A stretch of DNA of 55,152 bases, taken from positions 1 through 55,152 of the forward strand of contig NZ_RIZG01000014.1 of assembly GCF_003721245.1 (NCBI RefSeq), read 5' to 3'. Source of the DNA: Marinomonas hwangdonensis (GTDB lineage Bacteria; Pseudomonadota; Gammaproteobacteria; Pseudomonadales; Marinomonadaceae). Positions 17,686-27,318 of this stretch are shown here, piece by piece. How positions within the stretch are numbered: the stretch's first letter is position 1; each line of letters opens with the position of its first letter. The notes beneath the pieces are model-generated. The model had not been told where the DNA came from, ran no database searches, and was given only the letters and a program-made list of their open reading frames with translations. The position numbers and the translations under genes are program-made.

Positions 17686-18744
17686 TCAACTTGACTGCGT
17701 GGTGCGTCGCGTGTCGATCGGTGACTGAGCAAAGTAACGATGATACGTTCGGCTAAAATGGGCTGAACTGACGAAGCCACAGGCAATGGAAACGTCAAAA
17801 ATACTTAAGTTTGATTGTTGGATAAGTTGCCTAGCCCGGGTTAAGCGGTACTCCATGTAGTAGCGCGCGGGTGCGACACCAATGTGGCTTTTAAATAAGC
17901 GTTCTAGCTTGCGTCGGGAAATGCCGACTAGGTTCGCTAGTTCATCAATGGTCAGCGGGTCTTCAATGTTACTTTCCATCAAGATAATGGATTCTTTGAT
18001 GCAGTCGGGAATGCGGGAATCGGCCCGCAAAAAACGATTGCTAATGTCGTTATCGGTTTCGCTGACGCGATCTGCGCCTATCACTTTCGCTACCGCCTGA
18101 GCGTTCTCCGCTCCCCATGCCAGCTTGATGAAATGCAACATCATGTCTAGGGTGCTGTTGGGTCCTGAGCAAGTTAATATTTGGCCTTCTTCGCTGTAGC
18201 TAGAGGTTGCAACATGCAGCCCCGGAAATCGTTCTGCCATAATGGCTTTATTGTCTTGATGAATAGCAACAGTGTGGTTGTCTTTTATTTTACTGTCTGC
18301 AATATAGAACCCCCCATTCCAGATGCCCATGACGGTGGCGCTTGATTGAACGGCTTTGCGAATGATCTTGTTGAGCTGTGGTTCAGATTTTAACACTGTC
18401 CTGAATCCCCCACATACGACGAGGAGGTCGTCTTTTCTTAAGGAGATATCTTGTATATTGCCATCGGTGGTCAGAGTGATAGAAATGTCTGAAAGCGTTT
18501 TGTTGTCATTAAGGCTATATGTTTTACAGTCATAAATGGACTGATTGTGCACCAAGTTAAGGGTGACGAGCGTGTCTAAGGCGATAGAGAAAGCAGACAT
18601 CGAAAAATGATCAAGTAGAACAAAGCAGGCTTTTTTAGCGTCCGGGGTGGTTTTGCGTTCCGTTGCTGCAGTGAATACCAAATTGGCGTGTTTTAGATGG
18701 CTTTGAAAATGCGCTGTATTTAATGTCCCCTTTTCTTGCGACAT
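17686..18744 (-). CDS. GlxA-type AraC-family transcriptional regulator
   Basis: A 352-residue regulator with an N-terminal DJ-1/PfpI-like domain (about 35-220) and a C-terminal AraC/XylS double helix-turn-helix (about 245-350: LTIDELANLVGISRRKLERL, then SIACGFVSSAHFSRTYHRYF). The glutamine-amidotransferase nucleophile Cys is missing (GIWNGG in place of G-x-C-x-G), as in known regulators of this class (GbdR, CdhR, ArgR-type), so the domain is a ligand sensor and not an enzyme. Targets are unknown; relatives control quaternary-amine or amino-acid catabolism. It converges on the deacetylase gene and lies downstream of the cys terminator, so it has its own promoter. Confidence 0.88.
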   Translation of the reverse strand: MSQEKGTLNTAHFQSHLKHANLVFTAATERKTTPDAKKACFVLLDHFSMSAFSIALDTLVTLNLVHNQSIYDCKTYSLNDNKTLSDISITLTTDGNIQDISLRKDDLLVVCGGFRTVLKSEPQLNKIIRKAVQSSATVMGIWNGGFYIADSKIKDNHTVAIHQDNKAIMAERFPGLHVATSSYSEEGQILTCSGPNSTLDMMLHFIKLAWGAENAQAVAKVIGADRVSETDNDISNRFLRADSRIPDCIKESIILMESNIEDPLTIDELANLVGISRRKLERLFKSHIGVAPARYYMEYRLTRARQLIQQSNLSIFDVSIACGFVSSAHFSRTYHRYFAQSPIDTRRTTQSS

Positions 18745-18797
18745 ACCTGACTCTCTTGCTTATTATTGTCGGGCCCAATATCGCATATTTTCAAGTA

Positions 18798-18848
18798 AAT
18801 AAAAGCCCCTATTCCACGAAGACGCAGAGGTTCGTTGAGAATAGGGGC
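18798..18848 (-). terminator. Terminator of the sulfate transport operon
   Basis: GCCCCTATTC (18805-18814) and GAATAGGGGC (18839-18848) pair perfectly, with an inner ACGAA/TTCGT stem (18816-18820, 18831-18835). On the minus strand the hairpin runs into a TTTTATTTA tract. It separates cysA from the AraC-type gene. Confidence 0.85.
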
Positions 18849-18867
18849 CTTGTGTGTCGCTGTGTGG

Positions 18868-19968
18868 TTATTTTGTTATCGACCAGTGTATTTCTACGGG
18901 CTGTTTGGCATCGTGGGCGAAGAAATAACCGGCTTTGGGTGTCACAAAAACCGTTTGGCCTTTTTCAAAGCCGTTTTTATCAAAGGCCTTGTGAGGCAGG
19001 TCGACTTCCCACACGTCGTTACTTTGCCAGCCAATGGGAGCCAGCTCTAGACGTACTTCTGCACCAATCGGATTGATGGCGATAACACGTAAGGGCAAAT
19101 CGGCTTGGGCGGTTGCTTCCGTCGAGACAAAGAATTCATGAGAACGAATATAGAGCTGACCGTCTTCCTGCTGGGCTCCGTTAGGGAGCGCGATGCTGGC
19201 TTGACCGTTACGCCATACCCCCGCGTCGGTTTTGCCTTCAAACACGTTGGCATTGCCAAGGAAGTCAAAGACAAATCGGCTGTTTGGTGATGCGTAGAGA
19301 GTGCCTGGTTGGTCGATTTGTTCAATGTTTCCATTGCTCATTACCACGACGCGGTCTGACAGTTCTAGCGCCTCTTCCTGATCGTGAGTCACAAACACGC
19401 TCGTAAAGCCCAATTCATCGTGCAAACCACGCAACCAGCGACGCAGTTCTTTGCGAACTTTTGCGTCTAAGGCTCCGAATGGTTCGTCTAATAACAAGAC
19501 TTCAGGTTGTGTTGCCAAGGCACGCGCTAAAGCGATACGCTGTTTTTGACCACCAGACAGTTGTGATGGAAAACGATTAGCCAAGTGTTCAAGCTGGACC
19601 ATTTCTAATAAATGTTGGACGCGCTTTTGGATTTCAGCACGGCTTGGACGCTCCTTACGAGGCAGCACTTCAAGGCCAAAGGCGACGTTATCAGCCACCG
19701 TCATGTGACGGAATAGGGCGTAGTTTTGGAACACAAAACCAACACGGCGATCACGCACATGCAGATTGGTGACATCGCGATCACCAAACTGAATACGTCC
19801 GGAATCTGCGCCTTCCAGCCCAGCAATAATACGTAGCAGGGTGGTTTTACCTGACCCAGAGGGGCCTAGTAAACCAATCATTTCCCCTTCGCTAATATCT
19901 AATGATAAAGGGGATAAGGCTTGAAAGTGGCCAAATTTTTTGGAAATATTTTCAATCAAAATGCTCAT
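18868..19968 (-). CDS. cysA: Sulfate/thiosulfate ABC transporter ATPase
   Basis: A 366-residue ABC ATPase. Walker A GPSGSGKT is at 35-42, the signature LSGGQ at 137-141 and Walker B LLLLDEP at 158-164; a C-terminal TOBE-like regulatory domain covers roughly 240-366. [20 protein letters not shown] is characteristic of CysA. It energises sulfate import by CysT/CysW with Sbp. Its start overlaps the cysW stop by 4 bases (ATGA), implying coupled translation. It is the last gene of the operon. Confidence 0.96.
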   Translation of the reverse strand: MSILIENISKKFGHFQALSPLSLDISEGEMIGLLGPSGSGKTTLLRIIAGLEGADSGRIQFGDRDVTNLHVRDRRVGFVFQNYALFRHMTVADNVAFGLEVLPRKERPSRAEIQKRVQHLLEMVQLEHLANRFPSQLSGGQKQRIALARALATQPEVLLLDEPFGALDAKVRKELRRWLRGLHDELGFTSVFVTHDQEEALELSDRVVVMSNGNIEQIDQPGTLYASPNSRFVFDFLGNANVFEGKTDAGVWRNGQASIALPNGAQQEDGQLYIRSHEFFVSTEATAQADLPLRVIAINPIGAEVRLELAPIGWQSNDVWEVDLPHKAFDKNGFEKGQTVFVTPKAGYFFAHDAKQPVEIHWSITK

Positions 19969-20855
19969 GCGACGGCCTTTCTCTCTTTATCGGATTCAAT
20001 GTTCAAACTGCGTTCCTGACGCCATTCCACGAAGGCTTTAAATAGTAAGGTCACCAAGGCCAGCATAGCCAATAGCGACGCGCTGGCAAAAGCCGCGGCC
20101 GCTTGGTAATCCTCATATTGTGCTTGTACTAATAGGGGTAAGGTGTTGGTTTCGCCGCGAATGTTGCCAGACACCACGGCAACCGCGCCAAATTCACCCA
20201 CAGCACGCGCATTGGTTAAGATCACTCCGTAAATAAGTGCCCACTTTATGTTGGGTAAGGTCACTCGGCGAAACAACTGCCAGCCAGATGCGCCTAAAAT
20301 GACGGCGGCTTCTTCGTCCTCTCGACCTTGTTGTTGCATCAAAGGAATTAATTCGCGCGCCACAAAGGGGCAGGTCACAAACACGGTCACCATGACAATC
20401 CCAGGCCAAGCAAACATTAACTGGATGTCGTGGTCGTAAAGCCAAGCGCCAATCCAGCCGTTGTTGCCATACAGCAACAGATACAGCAAACCTGCGACCA
20501 CAGGCGATACCGCAAAGGGAATGTCCATCAGGGTCATTAACACCTTGCGACCCCGAAACTCAAAGCGTGTTACCGCCCAGGCCAGCATCACCCCAAACAC
20601 CAAATTGATGGGCACAGTAAGCGCGGCAACCAACAGTGTTAAGCCCACAGCGTGTAAGGTATCGGCTTCCATCAGGCTACTGAAATAGTGAGCGACTCCC
20701 TCCATAAACGCGAGCTGGAAAATACTGATTAAAGGCACCACCAGTAAGATGACGGTTAAAAACAGCGTTACACTGATCAATAACCATTTAACGATAGGGT
20801 TGTCGCCCACTCTTAATGTATGGCGCTGTCCAGGTGCAGATTTAGTTGCTGACAT
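19965..20855 (-). CDS. cysW: Sulfate/thiosulfate ABC transporter permease CysW
   Basis: A 296-residue inner-membrane permease with six predicted membrane segments after a short cytoplasmic N-terminus. The EAA-loop coupling motif is visible as [41 protein letters not shown] is typical of CysW. It pairs with CysT to form the channel. It is 14 bases downstream of cysT and overlaps cysA. Confidence 0.96.
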   Translation of the reverse strand: MSATKSAPGQRHTLRVGDNPIVKWLLISVTLFLTVILLVVPLISIFQLAFMEGVAHYFSSLMEADTLHAVGLTLLVAALTVPINLVFGVMLAWAVTRFEFRGRKVLMTLMDIPFAVSPVVAGLLYLLLYGNNGWIGAWLYDHDIQLMFAWPGIVMVTVFVTCPFVARELIPLMQQQGREDEEAAVILGASGWQLFRRVTLPNIKWALIYGVILTNARAVGEFGAVAVVSGNIRGETNTLPLLVQAQYEDYQAAAAFASASLLAMLALVTLLFKAFVEWRQERSLNIESDKERKAVA

Positions 20856-20869
20856 AATGTATTCCTAAC

Positions 20870-21727
20870 TTAGCGTCCGTGAAGGCGACGCAAATAGCGC
20901 GCTTGCCAAATATTAATTGCGAACAGCAGTACCAACGACGCCATTAAGACCACAGAGGCAATGGCGCTGGCCGCGGCGAAATCAAATTCTTGTAAGCTGA
21001 TAAAAATCATCAAAGAAGTAATTTCACTCACATAGGGCATGTTACCCGCGATAAAAATGACCGCGCCGAACTCGCCTAAACTGCGAGTAAAAGATAACGC
21101 AATGCCGGTCATGAGGGCTGGCCACAATGCAGGAAAAATCACGCGTCGAAACACCGACCAATCGGATGCCCCCAAGGTCATACCTGCTTCTTCTTCCTCA
21201 GGAGATAGCTCTTCTAACACTGGCTGAACCGTTCGAACCACAAAAGGTATACTGGTAAAGGCCATAGCTAAAACAATACCCCAGGGGGTATAAGCCACCT
21301 TGATACCTAGGCTTTCAAGCACGTCACCGTACCAGCCATTTTGAGCGTACAGTGTTGCCAGTGTAATGCCCGCTACAGCGGTGGGTAATGCAAAGGGTAA
21401 ATCCACCAAGGCGTCTAAAATACGGCGCCCAGGGAATTCATAACGCACCAATACCCAAGCCAGTAAAAGACCAAAAAAGCCGTTAAAAATCGACGCCAAA
21501 GCAGCGGCCCATAGGGTGACTTTATAACTGGCGACGACACGTTCATCGGTGATGACTTGCCAATATCTTTCCCATCCCATATCCATGGTTTGCATGACCA
21601 GTCCAGTCATGGGTAATAAAAGAATTAAGCTGATAAACAGCAAGGAAGTTCCTAAGCTTAAACTGAGTCCGGGTAGAACTCGCTTATGACGAGGACGCAC
21701 ATTTGCTGCGGTTAAATGGGTTGCCAT
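20870..21727 (-). CDS. cysT: Sulfate/thiosulfate ABC transporter permease CysT (CysU)
   Basis: A 285-residue permease with six membrane segments. The EAA-loop is EEEAGMTLGASDWSVFRRV, and the nearby SFTRSLGEFGAVIFIAGN marks the CysT branch. It partners CysW. It lies 170 bases downstream of the binding-protein gene, and a strong hairpin sits in that gap, so part of its transcription is probably attenuated relative to sbp. Confidence 0.96.
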   Translation of the reverse strand: MATHLTAANVRPRHKRVLPGLSLSLGTSLLFISLILLLPMTGLVMQTMDMGWERYWQVITDERVVASYKVTLWAAALASIFNGFFGLLLAWVLVRYEFPGRRILDALVDLPFALPTAVAGITLATLYAQNGWYGDVLESLGIKVAYTPWGIVLAMAFTSIPFVVRTVQPVLEELSPEEEEAGMTLGASDWSVFRRVIFPALWPALMTGIALSFTRSLGEFGAVIFIAGNMPYVSEITSLMIFISLQEFDFAAASAIASVVLMASLVLLFAINIWQARYLRRLHGR

Positions 21728-21794
21728 CTTGATGCCTGTGTTTTTAAAGTGACCAGAATGTAAACAATGTAAAGCGTACGTTAAAGGACAGAAA

Positions 21795-21820
21795 AGCCGG
21801 ATACGTTAACGTAACCGGCT
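21795..21820 (-). terminator. Hairpin between sbp and cysT
   Basis: AGCCGG (21795-21800) pairs with CCGGCT (21815-21820), and a perfect 12-base palindrome TACGTTAACGTA (21802-21813) is nested inside. On the minus strand it is followed by TTTTCT. It probably acts as an intra-operon attenuator or mRNA stabiliser; the nested palindrome could alternatively be a protein site. Confidence 0.6.
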
Positions 21821-21897
21821 AATGTGTTTCTGCTATGAAAAGGTCAATCTAATGAGCATATTTTTCTATACTATGCTGAAAAGTGCCTATCTCAGTC

Positions 21898-22911
21898 TTA
21901 GCGGCGCTGAAGTTGGTCTAGTTTACCACCATTAGCAAAGATGTCTTTAGTCGCTTGTGGCCATCCACCGGCAATTTCTTCTACCGTCAACAGAGTAATC
22001 TCGGGAAACGTTTCTGCAAACTCCGCTTTCACTACATCGTTGTGCACACGGTAATTAAAGCCTGCTAATAAGCGCTGTGACTCTTCGCTGTACAAGTAGC
22101 TTAGATATTCACGAGAGACTGCTTCTGTACCATTGCGCTTTACATTTTTCTCCACGACAGCAACCGGAAACTCTGCCAAGATAGAAGTCTTAGGTACAAC
22201 AACATCGTAATTGTCTGCGCCATATTGGCTACGGATATTGTTCACTTCTGATTCAAATGTAATCAACACATCGCCTATGCCACGTTCAACGAAAGTGGTT
22301 GTGGCACCACGGCCGCCCGTATCAAATACGGCAACGTTTTTAAGAAAAGTGCGCAAGAAATCGTCGATTTTCGCTTCATCATCAGTGCCAAAGGTTTTTT
22401 GAGCATAGCCTTGAGCAGCTAAATAAGTATAACGACCATTACCCGATGTTTTGGGGTTTGGAAAAACTAATGCAACATCCGCTGCGACTAGGTCTCCCCA
22501 GTTCTGAATGTTTTTCGGATTACCTTTTCTAACAAGAAACGCAGTAGTTGAATAGTATGGTGAACTGGCATTTGGGAATTGTGTTTTCCAATCGGCAGGT
22601 ATCATCTTGCCTTTGTCATGCAATACTTGTACATCAGTCACTTGGTTAAAGGTTACTACGTCAGCAGATAAACCGTTCATAATGGCATTGGCTTGTTTAG
22701 AAGAACCCGCATGAGACTGCTTGATCTCGATGGTTTTTCCGGTCTTTTCTAACCAATGTTGCTCAAAGGTTGGGTTGTAAGCGGCAAACAACTCGCGAGC
22801 GATGTCGTAAGACGTGTTTAAAATAGCCTGATCCGCCGCGGACGCTTGGACCGCACCAGTCAACAATAAGGTGCCTATCACTGACTTAAAAAAACGGGGT
22901 GTAGATTTCAT
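21898..22911 (-). CDS. sbp: Periplasmic sulfate-binding protein
   Basis: A 337-residue periplasmic solute-binding protein with a signal peptide ending near residue 25 (QASA/ADQ). The mature start [20 protein letters not shown] and [12 protein letters not shown] are the sulfate-binding family hallmarks, and [15 protein letters not shown] follows. It delivers sulfate (or thiosulfate, if it is functionally CysP) to CysTWA; sequence alone does not separate the two. It is first in the operon, and its promoter lies in the 370-base region shared with the chemoreceptor gene. Confidence 0.94.
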   Translation of the reverse strand: MKSTPRFFKSVIGTLLLTGAVQASAADQAILNTSYDIARELFAAYNPTFEQHWLEKTGKTIEIKQSHAGSSKQANAIMNGLSADVVTFNQVTDVQVLHDKGKMIPADWKTQFPNASSPYYSTTAFLVRKGNPKNIQNWGDLVAADVALVFPNPKTSGNGRYTYLAAQGYAQKTFGTDDEAKIDDFLRTFLKNVAVFDTGGRGATTTFVERGIGDVLITFESEVNNIRSQYGADNYDVVVPKTSILAEFPVAVVEKNVKRNGTEAVSREYLSYLYSEESQRLLAGFNYRVHNDVVKAEFAETFPEITLLTVEEIAGGWPQATKDIFANGGKLDQLQRR

Positions 22912-23281
22912 AGTATCCTCATTTGGGAAGCTTAATATTTCATTAAGAGTGAGGTTACTTAAAAGATTTGGTTATTACAACGCCTTTAAATAAACTTTTT
23001 TGGAATATGCATAAGGCGATTTTTATATCTGTAGTGTTTTTCTTTGGCTTACCAAAATAAACATTTATATACATTAAGTGATAAAATAGACTGGATTTAA
23101 GGCTAGAGTTGGGGAAGGAACTAAAAAAGCCATAATTTGTCTTATGCATTGATCTTAATCTTTACTTTGGTCGTATAGATAAATCGACTATTTGGCATTT
23201 TAGGATATATTTTAACCATAGATATGACTCAACGTCGTGCTAGTAGTACCCATAGAAAAAAAACTCATTTAAAGGCCAATA
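22912..23281. other. 370-base divergent intergenic region
   Basis: An AT-rich region holding the divergent promoters of sbp and the chemoreceptor gene. I could not identify a convincing sigma-28 or CysB site. A perfect inverted repeat CTTAAT-N5-ATTAAG (22931-22947) lies 20-36 bases upstream of the sbp start. Small frames inside lack a ribosome binding site. Confidence 0.5.
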
Positions 23282-24781
23282 ATGTCAACTTCGTCAGAAA
23301 GTACCAAGAAAAATGATTTGTTTATTTACCGCTTTTTGCTGTTGCAGATACCTATACTGCTGATCAGTGGATCGGTTGGAGAAGGCCTGTTGGTGTTTAC
23401 TTTGATAAGCTCAGCGGTCTTGTTTGTTGCGACCCAGGTGTCTTATAGCTTATTTAAGGGAACTACGGTCTTCTCCGTGTTGGCAGGCATTTATATGATG
23501 CTTTTCTCATCTGCGCTTATTCAGAGTCAGCTGGGTATGGTTGAAATGCATTTTCATATTTTTGCCTCTATTGTGGTGTTTCTTGTGTATCAGGACTGGA
23601 AGCCCATTATCGCCGCTTTGTTGACCACGGCCGTTTACCATATTGGTTTCATGTTTCTACAGATGCAGGGTGCGCACTTAGGCGATATGCCTATTATAGT
23701 GATTGCTGGCAGTCATACGGTATGGCTGACCATAGTGCACTGTACTTTTGCGATTGCTCAGTCGGGCTTGTTGATATACATGGCGTCCTTGATGAAAAGT
23801 GAATCGAGTGCAAACATAAAAATAGCCACTGCGATCGAGCGTATTTCTAACAATAACGACCTGTCAGTACGACTTGAAAATCCTCGTTCTAGTGCGGAAC
23901 AATCGTTCAATTCTTTGTTAGATAAATTGGTAGGCGTTTTTACGGATTATCAACAGATAGCCAATAAGCTTGTATCTACCAGTCGACAGGTGAATACCAT
24001 TAGTGAAGAAGCCACGGAGCGTGTGGTGTATGGTAATGCCCTTGCACAAAATGCGGCAGAGCTTACGGGCGATGTGTCCCAATCTATGCAGTCTGTTACT
24101 CAGCGTAGTGGGGAGTCCGCAGAGTTAATAACGGACTTAGAAAAGGGTATTTTAAGCGACAGTAATCAAACGCTGGCGATCATGGATGATATGCAGCTGT
24201 TGTCGAAAAACACCTTGGCAGCGTCGGAATCACTCAGTTCGCTTACGGCCGACGTGGATTCCATTACCAAGTTACTCAGCTCAATCAGAAGTATTTCTGA
24301 GCAAACCAATTTACTGGCATTAAATGCCGCGATTGAAGCCGCCAGAGCCGGCGAAACGGGTCGAGGTTTTGCCGTTGTCGCGGATGAAGTGAGAACGCTA
24401 GCGCAACGGTCCAGCGATTCAACCGATGAGATAGAAAAAGTATTGGTGAATCTAAATACCAGTGTTAAGCGCACAGTCGACTCTATGGAATCCAGCAAAC
24501 AGACAACCTCGACCAGTGTTCAGCATGCACAGACAATATCCAGCGCATTGCTAGAACGGTCGAAAGCGGTCGGTAATGTCGCTAAGGCAAGCAAAACCAT
24601 TGCGAAAGAGACACTTGAGCAAGAAAAGGTTATCCGTTTGATCAATGAAAAAATCAGTGAAAATGAACAATCCATAAAGACACTGTCTAACTTGATGATG
24701 AATCTTCAACAGAGCAGCGAGGAAATTGCAGAGGTGTCTAAAACCTACGAAGCCAAGGCGTATTTGTTTAAAACGGTTTAG
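23282..24781 (+). CDS. Methyl-accepting chemotaxis protein with six-helix membrane sensor
   Basis: A 499-residue chemoreceptor. Residues about 15-170 form around six membrane helices with hardly any periplasmic domain, so sensing is probably in the membrane. The segment around 86-123 ([21 protein letters not shown]) holds Glu88, His90, His92 and His120, an E-x-H-x-H plus distal His pattern that I recall in other membrane-embedded chemoreceptors. The cytoplasmic signalling domain (about 230-499) contains the CheA/CheW hairpin tip [23 protein letters not shown] precedes the ATG. The gene is monocistronic with its own terminator. Confidence 0.9.
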   Translation: MSTSSESTKKNDLFIYRFLLLQIPILLISGSVGEGLLVFTLISSAVLFVATQVSYSLFKGTTVFSVLAGIYMMLFSSALIQSQLGMVEMHFHIFASIVVFLVYQDWKPIIAALLTTAVYHIGFMFLQMQGAHLGDMPIIVIAGSHTVWLTIVHCTFAIAQSGLLIYMASLMKSESSANIKIATAIERISNNNDLSVRLENPRSSAEQSFNSLLDKLVGVFTDYQQIANKLVSTSRQVNTISEEATERVVYGNALAQNAAELTGDVSQSMQSVTQRSGESAELITDLEKGILSDSNQTLAIMDDMQLLSKNTLAASESLSSLTADVDSITKLLSSIRSISEQTNLLALNAAIEAARAGETGRGFAVVADEVRTLAQRSSDSTDEIEKVLVNLNTSVKRTVDSMESSKQTTSTSVQHAQTISSALLERSKAVGNVAKASKTIAKETLEQEKVIRLINEKISENEQSIKTLSNLMMNLQQSSEEIAEVSKTYEAKAYLFKTV

Positions 24782-24808
24782 CCCCTCAAAAAGAGTGATC
24801 GCCCTAAC

Positions 24809-24837
24809 AAAAAAGCACCGCTAGCCGGTGCTTTTTT
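24809..24837 (+). terminator. Intrinsic terminator of the chemoreceptor gene
   Basis: AAAAAAGCACCG and CGGTGCTTTTTT (24809-24820 and 24826-24837) form a 12-bp stem with a 5-base loop, the right arm ending in six Ts. Confidence 0.92.
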
Positions 24838-24876
24838 GTGTCTGTTCCTCTTGCTTCTCTCCCTTAAAATCTATAC

Positions 24877-24888
24877 CGTACTAGTACG
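24877..24888. promoter_or_regulatory. Trp operator (TrpR-binding palindrome)
   Basis: CGTACTAGTAC followed by G is a perfect 12-base palindrome containing the CTAG core and GNACT half-sites of known TrpR operators. It lies 34 bases upstream of the trpR start, next to AT-rich promoter-like sequence (TAAAAT at 24865-24870), where bound repressor would block transcription. This predicts tryptophan-dependent repression of trpR-trpE-trpG. Confidence 0.82.
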
Positions 24889-24921
24889 TGAATACAAACC
24901 TTCTTGTGAGAGTCGAATCCT

Positions 24922-25152
24922 ATGAAGGACTTGGTCCAGTTTTTAACCGAAGTCGGTGATGAAGTGGTGTTGGAGAAACGCTTAAAAGCCTTGCTAACTC
25001 CTAATGAAATCAACGAGATGCAACACAGATTACAAATTTTCTCTCTGTTAGAGCAAGGCGTGCCACAGCGAGACATTGCGAAACAATTAGGGGTGGGAAT
25101 TGCCACTGTGACCCGTGGTTCCCGAGCATTGAAGGAATTAAAAGAGATATGA
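24922..25152 (+). CDS. trpR: Trp operon repressor (short form)
   Basis: A 76-residue TrpR-family protein, shorter than E. coli TrpR (108) at both ends but keeping the core. LLTPNE matches the LTPDE segment with the Thr that contacts tryptophan, HRLQIFSLL keeps the ligand-contacting Arg, and the DNA-reading helices are QRDIAKQLGVGIATVTRGS, which keep the TRG ligand motif. It should bind L-tryptophan and repress the operon through the upstream palindrome, including its own gene. The stop overlaps the trpE start by 4 bases (ATGA), an unusual fusion of the repressor with the genes it controls. Confidence 0.9.
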   Translation: MKDLVQFLTEVGDEVVLEKRLKALLTPNEINEMQHRLQIFSLLEQGVPQRDIAKQLGVGIATVTRGSRALKELKEI

Positions 25153-26573
25153 GTTCATATACTAAAAAGCCGCAGCGCATTACGCTGCCGCGTAAACCTA
25201 AGTACGTTACCATCAGTTCCACTTGTGATTTTTTTGATTTGTTTAAAAAGGTCGAGAAACGTTTTGACAACTGTTTTATGTTGGAATCCCTTGGTGAAGA
25301 GAGTTTCATTTCCCGCCATTCGATCATTGGTTTTGACCCTGAAAAACTGATCTGGGCTGAAGGCAAACAGTTGTTTATCCAAGAACGCAACGGCAGCACG
25401 GAATCGTTTGAATCCGACAATCCGTACTATTTGCTGCGTGATATCGTGCCGCAGAATATTTTGTCGCGGGGCTTTGCAGGTGGTTTAACGGGTTATATCG
25501 GTTACGATAGTATGAATTACTTTGAGTCGACCTTGGATTTGCAATCGAGCGAGATGTTCGACGCCTTTCGTTTTGGTTTGTACAAAGATGGTTTGATTCT
25601 GGACAAGATGACGGGGGATGTTTTTTACTTCTATTATGAAGACGAGTCTGGTGACGCAAACCGTGTGGACTTGGTGAACGCCATGATGGCAGAACCAACG
25701 CCAGAAAACGGCCCCTTTGTGGTTACGCCGGCAGGTGAGTCCATGAGTAAGGCGGATCACGCGAATGCCGTTGCCAAGGTGAAGCAAGACATCATTGAAG
25801 GTAAGATCTTCCAGTGTGAAGTGGGCTTTAAAAAATGGTTCGATATGGAAGGCGATACCATCAACTTGTACGAGCAATTGCGCGAAGTGAACCCTTCGCC
25901 GCAAATGTATTACATCAAGTTTGGTGAGCAAAAAGTCATTGGAGCGAGTCCAGAATTATTGTTCCGAGTTCGCCAAGGGGAAATGGAAACCTTCCCGCTA
26001 GCAGGTACAGCGAAGCGTGGTAAAGACGCGGCAGAAGATACGGCGTTGGCTCGTGCTTTGTTGAACGATCCAAAAGAAATCGCTGAGCACAATATGATTG
26101 TCGATTTGCATCGTAACGACATTGGCCGCGTAGCGCGATTCGGTACAGTAAAAGTGCGCAGCTTGATGGACATTAAGCGTTTTAGTCACGTTCAACACAT
26201 TTCCAGTGAGATTGTCGGCATTATGGCGGAAGATCACGATATGTTCTCTGCGTTGGCGAGCAACTTCCCTGCAGGAACTTTGACGGGCGCGCCAAAAATC
26301 GAAGCGATGAAGATCATCGACGATTTGGAAAACGACGGTCGTGGTCCTTACGGCGGCGCGGTGGGTCAGTTCTCTTTTAATGGCGATTGTATGTTTGCGA
26401 TTCCGATTCGTACTGTGTTTGCCAAGGGCAATAAAGCCTATGTGCAAACCTGTGGCGGCAATGTGTATGACTCCAATGCCGAAGACGAATACGAAGAAAT
26501 CCAACGCAAATTTGCTGGCACCAAGCGGGTGTTAGACAGTTTCGCCCCAGCCAACATACAAGACAAAGCGTAA
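25149..26573 (+). CDS. trpE: Anthranilate synthase component I
   Basis: A 474-residue chorismate-utilising enzyme making anthranilate from chorismate and ammonia supplied by TrpG. The N-terminal regulatory half has the MLES segment linked to tryptophan feedback binding; the C-terminal catalytic half has FPLAGTAKRG, HNMIVDLHRNDIGRV, FPAGTLTGAPKIEAM and GPYGGAVG. FPLAGT has Leu where many homologues have Ile. PabB is the alternative, but the immediate trpR and trpG neighbours favour TrpE. It overlaps trpR, and trpG follows after 11 bases. Confidence 0.92.
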   Translation: MSSYTKKPQRITLPRKPKYVTISSTCDFFDLFKKVEKRFDNCFMLESLGEESFISRHSIIGFDPEKLIWAEGKQLFIQERNGSTESFESDNPYYLLRDIVPQNILSRGFAGGLTGYIGYDSMNYFESTLDLQSSEMFDAFRFGLYKDGLILDKMTGDVFYFYYEDESGDANRVDLVNAMMAEPTPENGPFVVTPAGESMSKADHANAVAKVKQDIIEGKIFQCEVGFKKWFDMEGDTINLYEQLREVNPSPQMYYIKFGEQKVIGASPELLFRVRQGEMETFPLAGTAKRGKDAAEDTALARALLNDPKEIAEHNMIVDLHRNDIGRVARFGTVKVRSLMDIKRFSHVQHISSEIVGIMAEDHDMFSALASNFPAGTLTGAPKIEAMKIIDDLENDGRGPYGGAVGQFSFNGDCMFAIPIRTVFAKGNKAYVQTCGGNVYDSNAEDEYEEIQRKFAGTKRVLDSFAPANIQDKA

Positions 26574-26584
26574 GGGAAGCCGAC

Positions 26585-27247
26585 ATGAAAGTGTATATTA
26601 TCGACAACTACGATTCCTTCACGTACAACCTGTATCAGTTTATTGGTGAAGTATTAGAAACCGAAAAAAGCCGTGGTGAAATCGACGCCTTTGAGGTGAT
26701 TGTTAAACGTAACGACGAGGTGACCTTAGACGATATTCGTGCCGCTGCACCAGATCGCATTATTATCTCCCCAGGGCCAGGTTCCCCAGACGACAAGGCT
26801 TACTTTGGCGTGTGTGCAGACGTGATCTTAGAATTTGGCAAAACCATTCCATTGTTGGGTGTTTGCTTGGGAATGCAGGGTATTTGTCATGTATTTGGTG
26901 GCAGAGTGGTGAAAGCTCCCTTGCCGATGCACGGCAAAACCAGCCCGATCACCCACAATAGCGAAGGTATTTTTCATGACATTCCTGACCAGCTGGAAGT
27001 GATGCGCTATCACTCGCTTATTGCCGAAGCAGAAAGCTTCCCTGATGTGCTAGAAGTCACCGCGTCCGTTGGTGAGTTAAAACAAGCTGATTTCAAGGAC
27101 CTCGCGACGATTCATAAAGGCGGCAAGTTTGAGCTGATGGGCGTGCGTCACAAAGAATACCCAATCCAAGGCATTCAATTTCATCCAGAATCCTTTGCAA
27201 CAGAAGGTGGAAAAGACCTGATCAAAAACTTCTTGTTTCAGGTTTGA
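26585..27247 (+). CDS. trpG: Anthranilate synthase component II (glutamine amidotransferase)
   Basis: A 220-residue class I glutamine amidotransferase that releases ammonia for TrpE. The nucleophile elbow is GVCLGMQGI, oxyanion/entry motifs ISPGPGSPDD and HGKTSPI are present, and QFHPES supplies the catalytic His-Glu pair. It is slightly longer than usual because of an insertion around residues 25-40. It ends a three-gene operon; trpD, trpC, trpB and trpA do not follow and must be elsewhere. Confidence 0.94.
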   Translation: MKVYIIDNYDSFTYNLYQFIGEVLETEKSRGEIDAFEVIVKRNDEVTLDDIRAAAPDRIIISPGPGSPDDKAYFGVCADVILEFGKTIPLLGVCLGMQGICHVFGGRVVKAPLPMHGKTSPITHNSEGIFHDIPDQLEVMRYHSLIAEAESFPDVLEVTASVGELKQADFKDLATIHKGGKFELMGVRHKEYPIQGIQFHPESFATEGGKDLIKNFLFQV

Positions 27248-27283
27248 TGTCTTAAAGAATAGCGATTAACTGAAGCAATAGAT

Positions 27284-27318
27284 AAGCAGTACTCAGTGAT
27301 GGGTGCTGCTTTTTAATT
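27284..27318 (+). terminator. Terminator of trpR-trpE-trpG
   Basis: AAGCAGTACT pairs with the GGTGCTGCTT region (27284-27293 with 27302-27311, including GU pairs) and is followed by TTTT. It overlaps the 3' end of the convergent elyC gene. Confidence 0.75.

Noticed and set aside
25149..27247. Reading the pair as pabB/pabA (folate) rather than trpE/trpG
   Set aside because: Motifs cannot fully exclude it, but the overlapping trpR gene and the Trp operator make tryptophan synthesis much more likely.
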